This document shows positions 25,791 to 34,656 of a DNA stretch of 43,172 nt, piece after piece. Position 1 is the first letter of the stretch; each line of letters opens with the position of its first letter. Position numbers and translations under genes: made by a program. The stretch covers positions 1-43,172 of the forward strand of contig NZ_AWFH01000013.1 of assembly GCF_000682715.1 (NCBI RefSeq). Direction: 5' to 3'. The notes beneath the pieces were generated by a model. That model was not told where the DNA came from. It ran no database searches and saw only the letters and a program-made list of their open reading frames with translations. The DNA is from Hyphomonas atlantica corrig. Lineage in GTDB: Bacteria > Pseudomonadota > Alphaproteobacteria > Caulobacterales > Hyphomonadaceae.

Positions 25791-26366
25791 ATGGCAGGGA
25801 GACGTTTGCCGCGCGATCAGCGGAGAAAACAATTGCTCGATGCGGCTGCGGGGATTGTGCGGGACGAGGGCGCCGATGCGCTGACACTTGCTCGCGTTGC
25901 CGAGCGGGCTGGTGTGAGCAAGCCTATTGCATATGAACACTTCGAGTCCCGCACCGGATTGCTGAAGGCCCTTTACCGCCATTTTGATGCGCACCGTATT
26001 GATGCCACTCTAGCAGACTTGGAACAGCACGCCGACAGTCTCGGCGCCGCTGTCGATGTGCTCGCGATGGCATATATTGATTGCGCGTTCGAGAGTGGTC
26101 CGGAGTTCACATCAATCACTGCTGCGTTGGCCGCAACTGGGGCGCAGGACGCATTTGGTCATGAGTTAAGAGAGTCGTATACGGATCTATTTCGTCGAGC
26201 TCTCGCGCCGTACAAGACCTTCTCTGAAAAGGATGAAAAAGGAGTCATGCTCGGCCTGATCGGCGCGGCTGATGCGTTGGCGCAAGAATCGATACCCGGA
26301 CGTATCAGCCGCAAGGCCGCTATCGCGGCGCTCACCCGGATCATGCTCAGCGTGCTGGAGAATTGA
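25791..26366 (+). CDS. TetR-family transcriptional repressor
   Basis: The 191-aa protein opens with RRLPRDQRRKQLLDAAAGIV and a helix-turn-helix at about 28-50 (ADALTLARVAERAGVSKPIAYEHF), the TetR_N signature; the C-terminal half is helical, as for ligand-binding domains. ATG 25791 is the only good start before the DNA-binding domain. It is divergent from the acetyltransferase/dehydrogenase/MDR operon and most likely represses that operon and itself through the double palindrome at 25737-25760. The inducing ligand is unknown. Confidence 0.9.
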   Translation: MAGRRLPRDQRRKQLLDAAAGIVRDEGADALTLARVAERAGVSKPIAYEHFESRTGLLKALYRHFDAHRIDATLADLEQHADSLGAAVDVLAMAYIDCAFESGPEFTSITAALAATGAQDAFGHELRESYTDLFRRALAPYKTFSEKDEKGVMLGLIGAADALAQESIPGRISRKAAIAALTRIMLSVLEN

Positions 26367-26648
26367 GCTCCGCTTTATAAGGCCTGTCACGATCAAAATG
26401 ATCCCGCCGCGCAATTATTGCCGAACATCGATTGTCATCTATCGGCGATTTTCGGCCTTTCGAGGAGGGCCCGACCAATGGCCTGTTCCGGCATGACGTG
26501 GTCGTTGACTGTTAACGCGTGGCATCTTCCTATGTATCGGTTCACCACCATTCGATAGGGTTCACTGTGCCGGTAGTTCTCGATGGTTTGAGCCGAAGAT
26601 ATTGGATCCACCCGGGTGGGAGCGGGCGGCAGAGCCACCGCAAACGGG

Positions 26649-27323
26649 TCATGACTCAGCTGAATGAGCTATCGCTTGCTTGAGAACTCTTCGACCTCTC
26701 GACAGATATAGCACTGCAATCACAAGACCGAACGCCAAGGTCCAGAGCTGCATCGATACATTCGTCCCATCGACTGCTCCGCTCAAGCCCGCGACGATCG
26801 ACAAACCTATGTGGGCGACTGCAAAGGTGAGGTGACTCAAGCTCGCAAAAATCTTTGACCTGGCTGCAATGTGCCAAAGCCCAATCATTATGTGCCATGT
26901 GGCGGCGAGTCCGGCGAGCAAGGCCAGCGTGCGCCAACTGACCGCGAACACATCCACGACCTGATCAGGGGCGGGTTGTCCGATTGCCAGGACACCAAAC
27001 ATTGCGCCCATAGCTGCGAGCGCCAGAAGGTCCAACAAGAATAGGAAGATGACAACAAGGGGACTTTCAAACTCCCGCGCCCAACTCGTGTCTCCGCTGG
27101 CATTGGTTTGGCTGTCAGCGATGTAGACAAGCAAATGATAGGCAGAGAAGAGAACCGTCAGACCGAGAAGTATGGACCGATGCCAAAAGTCCGGATTCTG
27201 GAGCAACGTGACTTCCGCGCTGCTCGTTCTGACATAGTTCGCAGTGATAGACACCAAGCCTACTGCCACAACAACTTGTGTCATATCTGTAATCAGCTTG
27301 CTGCAGTGTTTTTCGTAAAACAT
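26649..27323 (-). CDS. Unknown multi-pass membrane protein coupled to MFS transporter
   Basis: The 224-aa product has about six hydrophobic segments, at roughly 15-30, 50-70, 88-112, 130-150, 160-178 and 190-207. No family was recognised. Its ATG directly follows the MFS stop (TGAATG), so the two are translationally coupled and may form a transporter plus accessory subunit. The N-terminus has a short soluble region. Positive residues at the C-terminus (SRGRRVLKQ) suggest a cytoplasmic tail. Nothing recognised lies in the roughly 280 bases between this gene and the TetR stop. Confidence 0.65.
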   Translation of the reverse strand: MFYEKHCSKLITDMTQVVVAVGLVSITANYVRTSSAEVTLLQNPDFWHRSILLGLTVLFSAYHLLVYIADSQTNASGDTSWAREFESPLVVIFLFLLDLLALAAMGAMFGVLAIGQPAPDQVVDVFAVSWRTLALLAGLAATWHIMIGLWHIAARSKIFASLSHLTFAVAHIGLSIVAGLSGAVDGTNVSMQLWTLAFGLVIAVLYLSRGRRVLKQAIAHSAES

Positions 27324-28460
27324 TCAATCCCCCCGGACACTTTTGTATCCCATCCAGAAACAAAAGTACGCAACCGCCAAACTCAAAGCAACCAGACAGG
27401 CAACTCCAATGTATTGACCTGGTGCGGATATGTGACCGGCAAGCACGGGACCTGCGGCCAGACCCAGCCCTTGCGCACCGGGCACCAGTGCCAGCCGTCT
27501 CTTTGCGCCAATATCCTCGCCCAGCTGAGCGATCTGATGGGGTACAGCGATGTTCCATGAAATCATGAGGCAGGTTCCGGCAATGGCGTAGACCACTGGA
27601 GAATTTGTCAAAAGCGCGGCGTTCGCACTGAGAGCAAGTGTCGCGCAAGAGATCAGGACCCAGACTCGCCCAGTTTGCAGAAGCGCCACATAGGCAGCGC
27701 CAAACAGACCACCAGATAACATAATGGCGAGCAATGCACCGCTCTCAGCTTCATCCAATCCGATAAATGACCCTTTCTGCTGCAGGAACGTCCAAGCCGC
27801 GGCGACAGAGATGTGGAAGCTTGCCATGCCGATGAGGACCAAAGTGGCAGCGTCCATTTTAAACATTCGATCCAAAGGTGGCTCAGCCTTCGCGGTGCTT
27901 TTCTGAGATGGCGTCAAGAGCGCCGCCGCCAGGCCTGCAATCGTCAGAGCCGTCATGGAGAATGAGACACCTCGAAAGCCGGCCAATGAGTCGATCCATC
28001 CTAGCAAGGCGAGCGCCAGGCCACCGATGATCATTTGGCTTCCCATAAACAGGGCGTAAACGCGGCTTGCGTTCTTTTGCTGTCCGAGCAGAGTTACTGC
28101 GACGACGAGAAGAGGGCCTTCCCCCAGCAAACCAGCAAGAAATCTCAACCCAATGAGAGAACCGGCACCGTGCGCTAATCCTGTGAGGAAATTACCTAGG
28201 GTAAGACAGACCACACCTATGCAGGCCAAGGTTCTGGCCCCGAGTAGCGATAGAGACTTTGCGCAAAAAAGCGAAAAGACGACCGTGCCGATCAGCTCTG
28301 CACCTGCAATGATACCGAGTGTGTCATTGCTGAAGCTCAGATCGCGACCCGCTGCCGCCACGAAGACAGGAAGGACGAGTTCGATAAGCCGGCCCAGAAT
28401 GCCCAGAAAGATGAGCGCTGCGACTAGCGACGAGGGATTGATCTGCCATTCTCTATGCAT
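27324..28460 (-). CDS. Major facilitator superfamily transporter
   Basis: The 378-aa product has the 12-helix pattern of MFS carriers, with two six-helix halves separated by the charged loop near residues 185-200 (TPSQKSTAKAEPPLDRMFKM). The first loop and the GLRFLAGLLGEGPLL segment in the first half match MFS style; no specific signature fixes the substrate. It is co-transcribed with the 224-aa membrane protein. It is a candidate exporter or uptake system for a small organic molecule. A link to the catabolic island is possible only by neighbourhood. Confidence 0.85.
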   Translation of the reverse strand: MHREWQINPSSLVAALIFLGILGRLIELVLPVFVAAAGRDLSFSNDTLGIIAGAELIGTVVFSLFCAKSLSLLGARTLACIGVVCLTLGNFLTGLAHGAGSLIGLRFLAGLLGEGPLLVVAVTLLGQQKNASRVYALFMGSQMIIGGLALALLGWIDSLAGFRGVSFSMTALTIAGLAAALLTPSQKSTAKAEPPLDRMFKMDAATLVLIGMASFHISVAAAWTFLQQKGSFIGLDEAESGALLAIMLSGGLFGAAYVALLQTGRVWVLISCATLALSANAALLTNSPVVYAIAGTCLMISWNIAVPHQIAQLGEDIGAKRRLALVPGAQGLGLAAGPVLAGHISAPGQYIGVACLVALSLAVAYFCFWMGYKSVRGD

Positions 28461-28906
28461 AGGTCTCGGGAAGTAACGTGCCTGCTGGTGGCCGTCAAAA
28501 CGGAATATGGCATCGGCACTTTACTCACGAGGTGCTGAGTGGAGACCAAGTTGCATCTGTTCTGGTTGTCCGCGTCAGCGACCATGAGGCAGACCGGCCA
28601 AATTGCTCTAGGAGGATTTCTGGCACAACGTAGCCCATCAAGGCGGCGAAGATGAGACAGAAATCCGGGCCGGACGGATCGACTGAAGGACATGTTTAAG
28701 AACTACGCCGCAGGATCCGACATAAACTCTCCGCCAACGAGAGGAACCGTGTCGCGCTGGAAGGCCTGCGCGGAGAACCTTCCATTACCGAGCTGTACCG
28801 GCGAGAGGGGATCTGGTCTGACACCCGCAAAGTGGCCCGAAGTTTGAGTTCGTTCCGACTTCACTCATTGAGCTAGCATAGGGACAAGCTGTGCAAGCAA
28901 CCGCTG
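28461..28906. other. Intergenic region with decayed IS, MFS to trb cluster
   Basis: The 445 bases hold the leader of the MFS gene (28461-28640), a degenerate IS3-family OrfA (28652-28875) and a short tail before the 61-aa gene. No clear promoter or terminator was picked out. This is the boundary between cargo and the conjugation cluster. Confidence 0.5.
28652..28875 (+). pseudogene. Degenerate IS3-family transposase OrfA fragment
   Basis: Read from ATG 28652 the frame gives MRQKSGPDGSTEGHV, a TAA at 28697-28699, then ELRRRIRHKLSANERNRVAL and, after it, EGLRGEPSITELYRREGIW. This is the N-terminal helix-turn-helix part of IS3-family OrfA proteins (compare the usual KIRIVLEGLRGE...ELCRREGI). 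Similarity ends near 28815, the frame runs to a stop near 28875, and no OrfB follows. The in-frame stop and truncation show it is dead. It may come from the same kind of element as the inverted-repeat pair at 4803-4869. Confidence 0.7.
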
Positions 28907-29092
28907 TCACGGAGCAACCGAACGATCCAGCCTTGCCTTTAGCCGCTCCTCCCGGCTGGAGCGGCATTCCAGCTCCGCCTCGAGCCGCTCAAAGATCGGC
29001 CAATACTTATAGCCAAATTTGTCGATCACGCGCGCGGCGATATCAAGAACGTCCTCAATATCGCCGACGGTGACAGGTTTGGCATGGCCCAT
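28907..29092 (-). CDS. Small conserved-looking protein after DUF736 gene
   Basis: The 61-aa product (about residues 1-35 and 36-58 look like two helices, the second rich in Arg/Glu) starts 3 bases after the DUF736 stop, so it belongs to the transfer operon as its last gene. No family was recognised; it could be a small DNA- or protein-binding accessory. The similarly placed 60-aa frame in 28785-28967 is a shadow. Confidence 0.55.
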   Translation of the reverse strand: MGHAKPVTVGDIEDVLDIAARVIDKFGYKYWPIFERLEAELECRSSREERLKARLDRSVAP

Positions 29093-29095
29093 GGT

Positions 29096-29407
29096 TCAGT
29101 CCAGCTTCTGCCGGTTCCAGACCAATACACCACTGCCATCTTCTTCCTTTTCGAAAAAGGCTGCCCGCAGCGGCTTCTCGAACCCCGGATCATCGAGCTT
29201 CACGGCGAGGTAAGGTGTCTCGCCATCCTTGCTCTCCTCTCGCCAGGCTGCACCGAGCTCTGCGCCGCCGGCAAAGATCCGGTAATCCGGTCCGCTTTCG
29301 GTTTTCTCGGTCACCGGGACCATCTGGGCTTTCACATTGATCGTCATGGTCCGGATGGTTCCGGTCCATTTGCCATCCTTCTGGCTGAAGGTGCCGATTG
29401 TTGCCAT
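29096..29407 (-). CDS. DUF736 family protein
   Basis: The 103-aa product beginning MATIGTFSQKDGKWTGTIRT is typical of the DUF736 family, found almost always inside alphaproteobacterial ICE and plasmid transfer regions. Its function is unknown; conserved position next to trbI/DUF2274 suggests a transfer or maintenance role. It follows DUF2274 by 2 bases on the same strand and is followed by the 61-aa gene. Confidence 0.88.
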   Translation of the reverse strand: MATIGTFSQKDGKWTGTIRTMTINVKAQMVPVTEKTESGPDYRIFAGGAELGAAWREESKDGETPYLAVKLDDPGFEKPLRAAFFEKEEDGSGVLVWNRQKLD

Positions 29408-29409
29408 TG

Positions 29410-29646
29410 CTATTCTCCTTTGCTGGCTCTGGCATGAAGGGCTTTTCGGGCCCGCTTGAACCCGGCATCCGAGCTGAGGAACATGTCCAGCATGGCGGGC
29501 ACCAGGGCTTCGGGTTTCTCGTCCGCGCTATAGGTCTCGGCATAGATCGCGGCATAGTCAGCCAGCGCAGACGCAAGTTCAGGTTCGACAGATATTGTGA
29601 GCTTGACGGGGGTCCTGTCCGGGAGGCGTCCGATGCGGAGGCTCAT
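29410..29646 (-). CDS. DUF2274 family protein
   Basis: The 78-aa product starts by overlapping the trbI stop by 4 bases. Its sequence (RIGRLPDRTPVKLTISVEPEL then a helical region) is the DUF2274 pattern always found behind trbI in trb-type clusters. It may be a ribbon-helix-helix-like regulator, as the first strand-helix-helix part suggests, but the function is unproven. Confidence 0.85.
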   Translation of the reverse strand: MSLRIGRLPDRTPVKLTISVEPELASALADYAAIYAETYSADEKPEALVPAMLDMFLSSDAGFKRARKALHARASKGE

Positions 29647-30902
29647 GGCCGAGCTCCTTCCAAATAAGGCCTCAGTACGAGGTCTCGCGTCACGATCACC
29701 CGCACAGGCCAGCCTGGTCGTATGCGGATTGTAGGCTGAATGCCGAGATTGCGGTCGACGACACGCTGACCGGCTTCCGAGACGCTGTCCCCGAACCCGC
29801 GTCTTATCGCGCGCTCGACATCATCATCGTCCGAGCCGAGTTCGGAGCCGATACCGAGCAGCGTCGCGAGCCCCGCGGCCGCAAACACGCGGTCCCAGTG
29901 GTGGTCGGTTCGGTCCGACACACCCGCATAACCCTGCGCATCTGAAGCAGGTTCAGATATCTGCAGCGAGCTACCATCTGGCAGGATAATCCGGTCCCAG
30001 ACCAGGAGCGCGCGTTCCTGGCCAAAGGAGACTTCCGACTGGTAGCGCCCGATCAGGCGCGCGCCCTGCGGGATCAGCAGATGCGCGCCGCTCACCGTGT
30101 CATAGACGGGCTGGGTCACCTGCGCGATGATACTGCCCGGCAGGTCAGAATTCAGCCCTGTGACAAGAGAGGCCGGAATCAGCGTGCCTGCCATGACCTG
30201 ATAGGGCGAGACCGGGGTCTCGACATCATGAGGGTTGTAGATGTCACCATTCCGCTTCTCTGCCGCGAACGCGATCTTCTCTGCCTGGAAGTTCCTGTCG
30301 GGTGCGACCGCAAAGCCGGGTGGACCTGCGCCCTGCGCAGGGACCTTCAGAAAATCCGAACCGAGACTGTTCGGCAGACGCCCCGTTTCAGACACTGACC
30401 CGGCCAGTAATTGCCGATTGCCGACATCGAAGAACACGTCGGCCCTGCCAGCCGCATCCGCCAGCTTCGCATCCGCCAGTCTCTGCGCGCGGAGGGCCTC
30501 ATCTTCTGCCGATGGCCGGAAATCATCTGACGGCGCGACATTCCAGTCAGGCTCAAGGCCCCATTCTTCCTCCTCCGCCACGACAGTGCCGCCGAGATCA
30601 CCCGCCATGGGCACGCCAAGTCTTGGCGTGCCGGCAGCCGGTTGCCAATTGAGGTAGGAGCTGGGCAGGTCCGAGAGCCCGTCAGGCGCGCGCTTGGTCT
30701 CCGTATTGTAGAGTTCCTGCCGATCGGCCGGATGGACGGCCTTTGGTGGATCAAGCGCGATGGAGGCGGCGGCGAAGAGGCCCAGCACACCGACACATAT
30801 GCCCGCCATCAGCACCTTGCGGTTTATCCGCGTGACGGGCTGCGGCCGCGCGCGCAGTTTCAATTCGTCCGCCTGTTTCGGGAAAGGAGCCGGCTCGCTC
30901 AT
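29643..30902 (-). CDS. trbI: Conjugal transfer protein TrbI (VirB10-like)
   Basis: Inner-membrane-to-outer-membrane bridging protein of the mating channel. The 419-aa product has one N-terminal membrane segment (residues about 30-50) after a basic cytoplasmic stretch, a proline- and glycine-rich linker, and the C-terminal VirB10/TrbI domain (about 230-419) with ASLVTGLNSDLPGSIIAQVT and YDTVSGAHLLIPQGARLIGRY, conserved in the family. The start overlaps the trbG stop (ATGA) and the stop overlaps DUF2274, so all are tightly co-translated. Confidence 0.93.
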   Translation of the reverse strand: MSEPAPFPKQADELKLRARPQPVTRINRKVLMAGICVGVLGLFAAASIALDPPKAVHPADRQELYNTETKRAPDGLSDLPSSYLNWQPAAGTPRLGVPMAGDLGGTVVAEEEEWGLEPDWNVAPSDDFRPSAEDEALRAQRLADAKLADAAGRADVFFDVGNRQLLAGSVSETGRLPNSLGSDFLKVPAQGAGPPGFAVAPDRNFQAEKIAFAAEKRNGDIYNPHDVETPVSPYQVMAGTLIPASLVTGLNSDLPGSIIAQVTQPVYDTVSGAHLLIPQGARLIGRYQSEVSFGQERALLVWDRIILPDGSSLQISEPASDAQGYAGVSDRTDHHWDRVFAAAGLATLLGIGSELGSDDDDVERAIRRGFGDSVSEAGQRVVDRNLGIQPTIRIRPGWPVRVIVTRDLVLRPYLEGARP

Positions 30903-31906
30903 GCCTCGCTCTCGAACAGGCTCGCAAGGCCGGAGCGTTGCACCCGCTTGCGGATCCGCACCACGATCTGCTCCTTCTCACCGATCCGAAGTTCTGCAGC
31001 GCGGAACAGATGGTCGACGATGTAATAATTGCCGCGCAGGCGATAATTGACGAGTTCGGCATCGCCTGATGCTCCAAGGATGAAGAGCGGCGGGGCGTCC
31101 ATCGTCGCAAGGTCTGCGGGCATTTGGATGAAGACCTGCCGCCCGTCATCGAACACGCGCACAGGCCGCCAGGCAGGCTTGTCGCCTTCAATCAGATAAT
31201 CGAAGTCGAGCCGGTCAACCGCAACGCCCGGCGCGATGGAGGCATTCTCACGCACGGACGCCAGTTTGTTGCGTGACACCAGGTCTGCCAGCTCATCCGC
31301 CGGATAGCGCCAGGAAAGAGCTGCCATATAGGTGCCGGCGACGCTTTCGAGCTCGAGGTGATAGGTCCTCCGGTCGGTCGCGATCATCAGATTGGTCGAA
31401 AGATCAGCGGTGATCGGTTTGACCAGCACATGCGCGCGGGCCGTGCCGCCTGAGCCGGAGGACGTGTCCCCGACAATCCAGCGGACCGTATCGCCTGCCG
31501 AGACGGAGACCAATTTCTCACCCGGTTGTAGCGCAATGTCGGAGACCTGACCCGGCGCGGCATAGAGCCGGTAGAGGGCGCCTTCTGTATAGGGATAGAT
31601 TTGGATCGCGTTCACATAGCCATCGACGGAAGGTTCGACCCTGGCCTCGTTCGTGCCCTTGAGGATTGTCTCGGTCGGTGTCGTCTGCTCGTGTGTAACA
31701 GTGCGCTTCGTGCCGTCCACCGGTTTCATCTGGCCGGGCAGCGCCAGCACGGTCGGGGTTTCGACAATCTCGACAGGGCGCTCCAGCACGTCTTCCACAA
31801 ATGCCGCTTCAATAATGGCGGCGCCCTCAATGACCGGCCCCGGCGGAACGCTCGCGCAGGCCGCGGCCAGAGCAAGGGCGGATACGAGGCTCATTGTACG
31901 GATCAT
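30899..31906 (-). CDS. trbG: Conjugal transfer protein TrbG (VirB9-like), lipoprotein
   Basis: Outer-membrane-linked channel component. ATG 31906 is chosen: it overlaps the trbF stop (ATGA) and is followed by a signal with an AAAC lipobox at Cys17, while the longer frame from 32080 would run back into trbF. The 335-aa mature-type protein carries the VirB9/TrbG fold in the second half (VNAIQIYPYTEGALYRLYA, then AALSWRYP and the C-terminal VRIRKRV). The order trbF-trbG-trbI is the RP4/Ti layout. Confidence 0.9.
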   Translation of the reverse strand: MIRTMSLVSALALAAACASVPPGPVIEGAAIIEAAFVEDVLERPVEIVETPTVLALPGQMKPVDGTKRTVTHEQTTPTETILKGTNEARVEPSVDGYVNAIQIYPYTEGALYRLYAAPGQVSDIALQPGEKLVSVSAGDTVRWIVGDTSSGSGGTARAHVLVKPITADLSTNLMIATDRRTYHLELESVAGTYMAALSWRYPADELADLVSRNKLASVRENASIAPGVAVDRLDFDYLIEGDKPAWRPVRVFDDGRQVFIQMPADLATMDAPPLFILGASGDAELVNYRLRGNYYIVDHLFRAAELRIGEKEQIVVRIRKRVQRSGLASLFESEA

Positions 31907-32607
31907 TGGTTGTCTCCTGTGACAAGGTCTTCGCCCCAATTGAGGCTGTGGATGTAGAGGCCGAGGGGATTGGCGCGGAGAGTCTCCGCATCGCGCGGCG
32001 GGGAATTGACGATGGTGAAGAGGCCGGTGAACCGTTTGACGCCGGTGAGCGCGCCATGTTCGTAGGTCTTTTCGAGCCAACGCGCCTGGAATGTTTCCTC
32101 TGACACGCGTACGACGCTCACCACTTCGACGCTTCGTGAGCGCCGGCCGAGATCTGCGAAGGGATCATTGTCCCTGGCATAGTCACTGAGTGTGATCGCC
32201 GCCTTGTCGGTCACATAGTCATAGGCGCTGAGCCAGTTTTGCCGGACAATAACCGGGTCAATCGACAGGCTCCGCACATCTGAAATGAAATTGGCGACAT
32301 GATGTGCAATCTGCGCATCCGTCGGCTGATAGTCCGACAGCGCCTCGCCGATTGTCTTCACGGCGCCCATCTCATCGACCTCAATCACATAGGGGGTGAC
32401 CGTCGACTGCAGGCTGCGCCAGACAAGGGCTGCGGAGGATGCCGCCAGGAGCCCTAGCAGACCCAACGCCATCAGCCGCCAGTTCTTTGCCTGGACGCGG
32501 GCCGAACCGATCCGCTCGTCCCAGATCTGGCCCGCTTTCTGGTAGGGTGTTACGGGATGCGGACTTTGCCCGTAATGGGTGGAAGATCGCCGGAAGGCCA
32601 TGCTCAT
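31903..32607 (-). CDS. trbF: Conjugal transfer protein TrbF (VirB8-like)
   Basis: Inner-membrane assembly factor of 234 aa. One transmembrane helix near residues 44-63 (RLMALGLLGLLAASSAALVW) is followed by a periplasmic VirB8 domain with SIDPVIVRQNWLSAYDYVTDKA and FTIVNSPPRDAETLRANPLGLYIHSLNWGED at the end, characteristic of TrbF. Start and stop overlap trbL and trbG, respectively. Confidence 0.92.
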   Translation of the reverse strand: MSMAFRRSSTHYGQSPHPVTPYQKAGQIWDERIGSARVQAKNWRLMALGLLGLLAASSAALVWRSLQSTVTPYVIEVDEMGAVKTIGEALSDYQPTDAQIAHHVANFISDVRSLSIDPVIVRQNWLSAYDYVTDKAAITLSDYARDNDPFADLGRRSRSVEVVSVVRVSEETFQARWLEKTYEHGALTGVKRFTGLFTIVNSPPRDAETLRANPLGLYIHSLNWGEDLVTGDNQ

Positions 32608-33926
32608 CAGTCCTCGTCTTGTCTGAGTTTCGGATTGTCGCCCGCCATGCCGCGATCACCGTCCTTCAGGGCGTGAACCGTGATTGCGCCGGCATGCTGC
32701 AGGCGTTGTTCTGTGCGAAGGCGCCGCGCCCAGGCCGGGCTGGCAGAGCCGGCAGACGGCGCATCGCCTGATGCGGCTGCCATGGTGCCGCCGGTCGCGG
32801 CGAATGCCGTTTCGCTGCCGCGCCGATAAGCATTGCCGACAGAGGCAAAGGGCCGTCCTGCCATCCGGCGGAGCGTATCACCGCCAGCCTGCGCGACGCC
32901 GGCAACACCCGCCGCTGCCCCGCGCCAGCCTGTTTTTCCAGAGGCCATGCGGCCGAGGTCATAAGAAGTGCGGGAACCGCCCGACATAGATGCTCCGGCC
33001 TTCACCGCGCCGGATACGCCGCCGAGGGCCGCACGCCCTGCCGCAACCGTTCCCGTCGTCGCCAGCACAGCGCCTGCGCCAACAGCCGCGGTTGTGCCGA
33101 CAACGGAGCCGGCACCTAGTTGCGGCGCGCCAGTGACAAGGCCGGAGGCAATGCCGGGCGCGAACACACCCATCCACAGGAAAACCATGGAGGCGAGAAC
33201 CGTGCCCATGACTTCCGCCAGCGTCACATCGCCCGGCCCGCCAAAGGCCTCGGTGATCGACATGAAGAGCGTCGAGCCAATCCCGATGACGATCGCGAGC
33301 ACCATCAGTTTGATACCGGACGTGATGACATTGCCGAGCACCCGCTCGGCAAGGAACGAGGTCTTGTTCCAGAGCGCGAAAGGCACGAGCACAAAGCCCG
33401 CCAGCGTCGTCAGCTTGAACTCCAGGATCGCGACAAAGAGCTGGACCGCCAGAACGAAGAAGGCGACGAGGATAATCGCCCAGGCAATCAGCATGACGGC
33501 GATCAGGATGAAATTATGGAAGAAGCGGATCGGCCCCAGCATGTCGCCGATCTCCTCGAGCAGCGGCTGCGCCGCCTCGAACCCGACCCCGGCAATATAG
33601 CCGGGCCGCATCAAATCCTCCGCTGTCAGTGTCGAGGCGCCCGCCTTCACACCCAGATTGGCAAAACTCGCAAAGAGGATGTTTGCCAGGAGGGAGAAAT
33701 TGCCGAGGATGAAGGCGAAGAAGCCGACATAGAGGACCTTCTTGAGCAAACCCGAGATCACATCTGCATTCTGCGAGAGGGCCCAGAACAGGCCTGCCAG
33801 CGTGATGTCGATCACGATCAGCGTGCTTGTCAGATAGGCGACATCGCCTGCCAGCAGGCCGAAGCCTGAATCGACATAGGCAATGAAGGTCTCCAGAAAC
33901 CGGTCAATGACGCCCATTTCATCCAT
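32607..33926 (-). CDS. trbL: Conjugal transfer protein TrbL (VirB6-like)
   Basis: The 439-aa inner-membrane protein has about six to eight hydrophobic helices in residues 15-270 (for example GDVAYLTSTLIVIDITLAGLFWAL and FILIAVMLIAWAIILVAFFVLAVQLFVA) followed by a Gly/Ala/Ser/Thr-rich, positively charged cytoplasmic tail, the normal TrbL plan. It starts 6 bases after trbJ, leaving no room for trbK at its RP4 position. Confidence 0.92.
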   Translation of the reverse strand: MDEMGVIDRFLETFIAYVDSGFGLLAGDVAYLTSTLIVIDITLAGLFWALSQNADVISGLLKKVLYVGFFAFILGNFSLLANILFASFANLGVKAGASTLTAEDLMRPGYIAGVGFEAAQPLLEEIGDMLGPIRFFHNFILIAVMLIAWAIILVAFFVLAVQLFVAILEFKLTTLAGFVLVPFALWNKTSFLAERVLGNVITSGIKLMVLAIVIGIGSTLFMSITEAFGGPGDVTLAEVMGTVLASMVFLWMGVFAPGIASGLVTGAPQLGAGSVVGTTAAVGAGAVLATTGTVAAGRAALGGVSGAVKAGASMSGGSRTSYDLGRMASGKTGWRGAAAGVAGVAQAGGDTLRRMAGRPFASVGNAYRRGSETAFAATGGTMAAASGDAPSAGSASPAWARRLRTEQRLQHAGAITVHALKDGDRGMAGDNPKLRQDED

Positions 33927-33932
33927 GACGGT

Positions 33933-34646
33933 CTAGTTCCCGAAGAAGCTCTGGAGGCGCGCGCGGCCGCGCTCGGCTTCTTCCAGCTCGCGCGCCCGGT
34001 CGAGGGCCTCGGCGCGGTAATGCGCCGCCATCATGGCTTCCATCTGCATGAGCTGCTGGGCTGCCATGGCCTCGATCTGGTTGCCGGCCTGAAGCGCCTG
34101 GAGATTGCCGACAGCTATCTGGCTCTCCTCGACAAGCCCGGTCAGCGCTTCGGCGTCGCGGTCATTGTCCCGCACCGTCTCGGCCACCATCAGTAGCGTG
34201 TGCTTGTGCGCAGACCGGGATTGCTGCCAGCGCGCCCGCGCGTCTTCGACAAGAACCGCATTGGCTGGCGGCGTCTCGCCATAGGTTTCGGGATAGAGGT
34301 CTTCATAGTCGCGTTTGACCTTCTCGACGCCGTAGCCGACGCCCTCGGCCTCTTCCATCAATTCGCCGATCCGGCGGATGCGATTGGCGATGATGGCCCG
34401 CACATATTCGACAGGCAGCGACTCCAGGTCCCGCGCCATCTTTTCGATCATGTCGATTTCATGCGTAAGCTGACGGATCTGGTTGTCGATCTGCTGCAAG
34501 GCCCGTGTGGCCTGCAGAATGTTCTCTGCATGGTTTGTCGGATCGTAGACAATCCCGCCGCCAAACAATTGGGCCGAGGCAGGCGGCGCGACAAGACCTG
34601 TCAGAGGCAGGGCGGCCAGGACGAGGGATGAGAGGCAGGCTTTCAT
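33933..34646 (-). CDS. trbJ: Conjugal transfer protein TrbJ (VirB5-like)
   Basis: Periplasmic pilus-associated protein, 237 aa. It has a signal peptide ending PASAQ near residue 26 and then LFGGGIVYDPTNHAENILQA, the typical TrbJ opening. The remainder is nearly all helical and charged (coiled-coil-like, including a long Glu/Arg-rich C-terminus). It sits between trbE and trbL as in RP4 and Ti. Confidence 0.92.
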   Translation of the reverse strand: MKACLSSLVLAALPLTGLVAPPASAQLFGGGIVYDPTNHAENILQATRALQQIDNQIRQLTHEIDMIEKMARDLESLPVEYVRAIIANRIRRIGELMEEAEGVGYGVEKVKRDYEDLYPETYGETPPANAVLVEDARARWQQSRSAHKHTLLMVAETVRDNDRDAEALTGLVEESQIAVGNLQALQAGNQIEAMAAQQLMQMEAMMAAHYRAEALDRARELEEAERGRARLQSFFGN

Positions 34647-34656
34647 GGAAAATCTC

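Noticed and set aside
26435..26638. 67-aa minus-strand frame between TetR gene and membrane protein
   Set aside because: The sequence (ENYRHSEPYRMVVNRYIG...) looked faintly transposase-like, but no family could be named. Left as unassigned intergenic sequence.
33120..33869. Long plus-strand open frame (249 aa) opposite trbL
   Set aside because: Composition is shadow-like (Arg/Glu/Asp/His-rich from the complement of a membrane protein) and trbL on the minus strand has family motifs.
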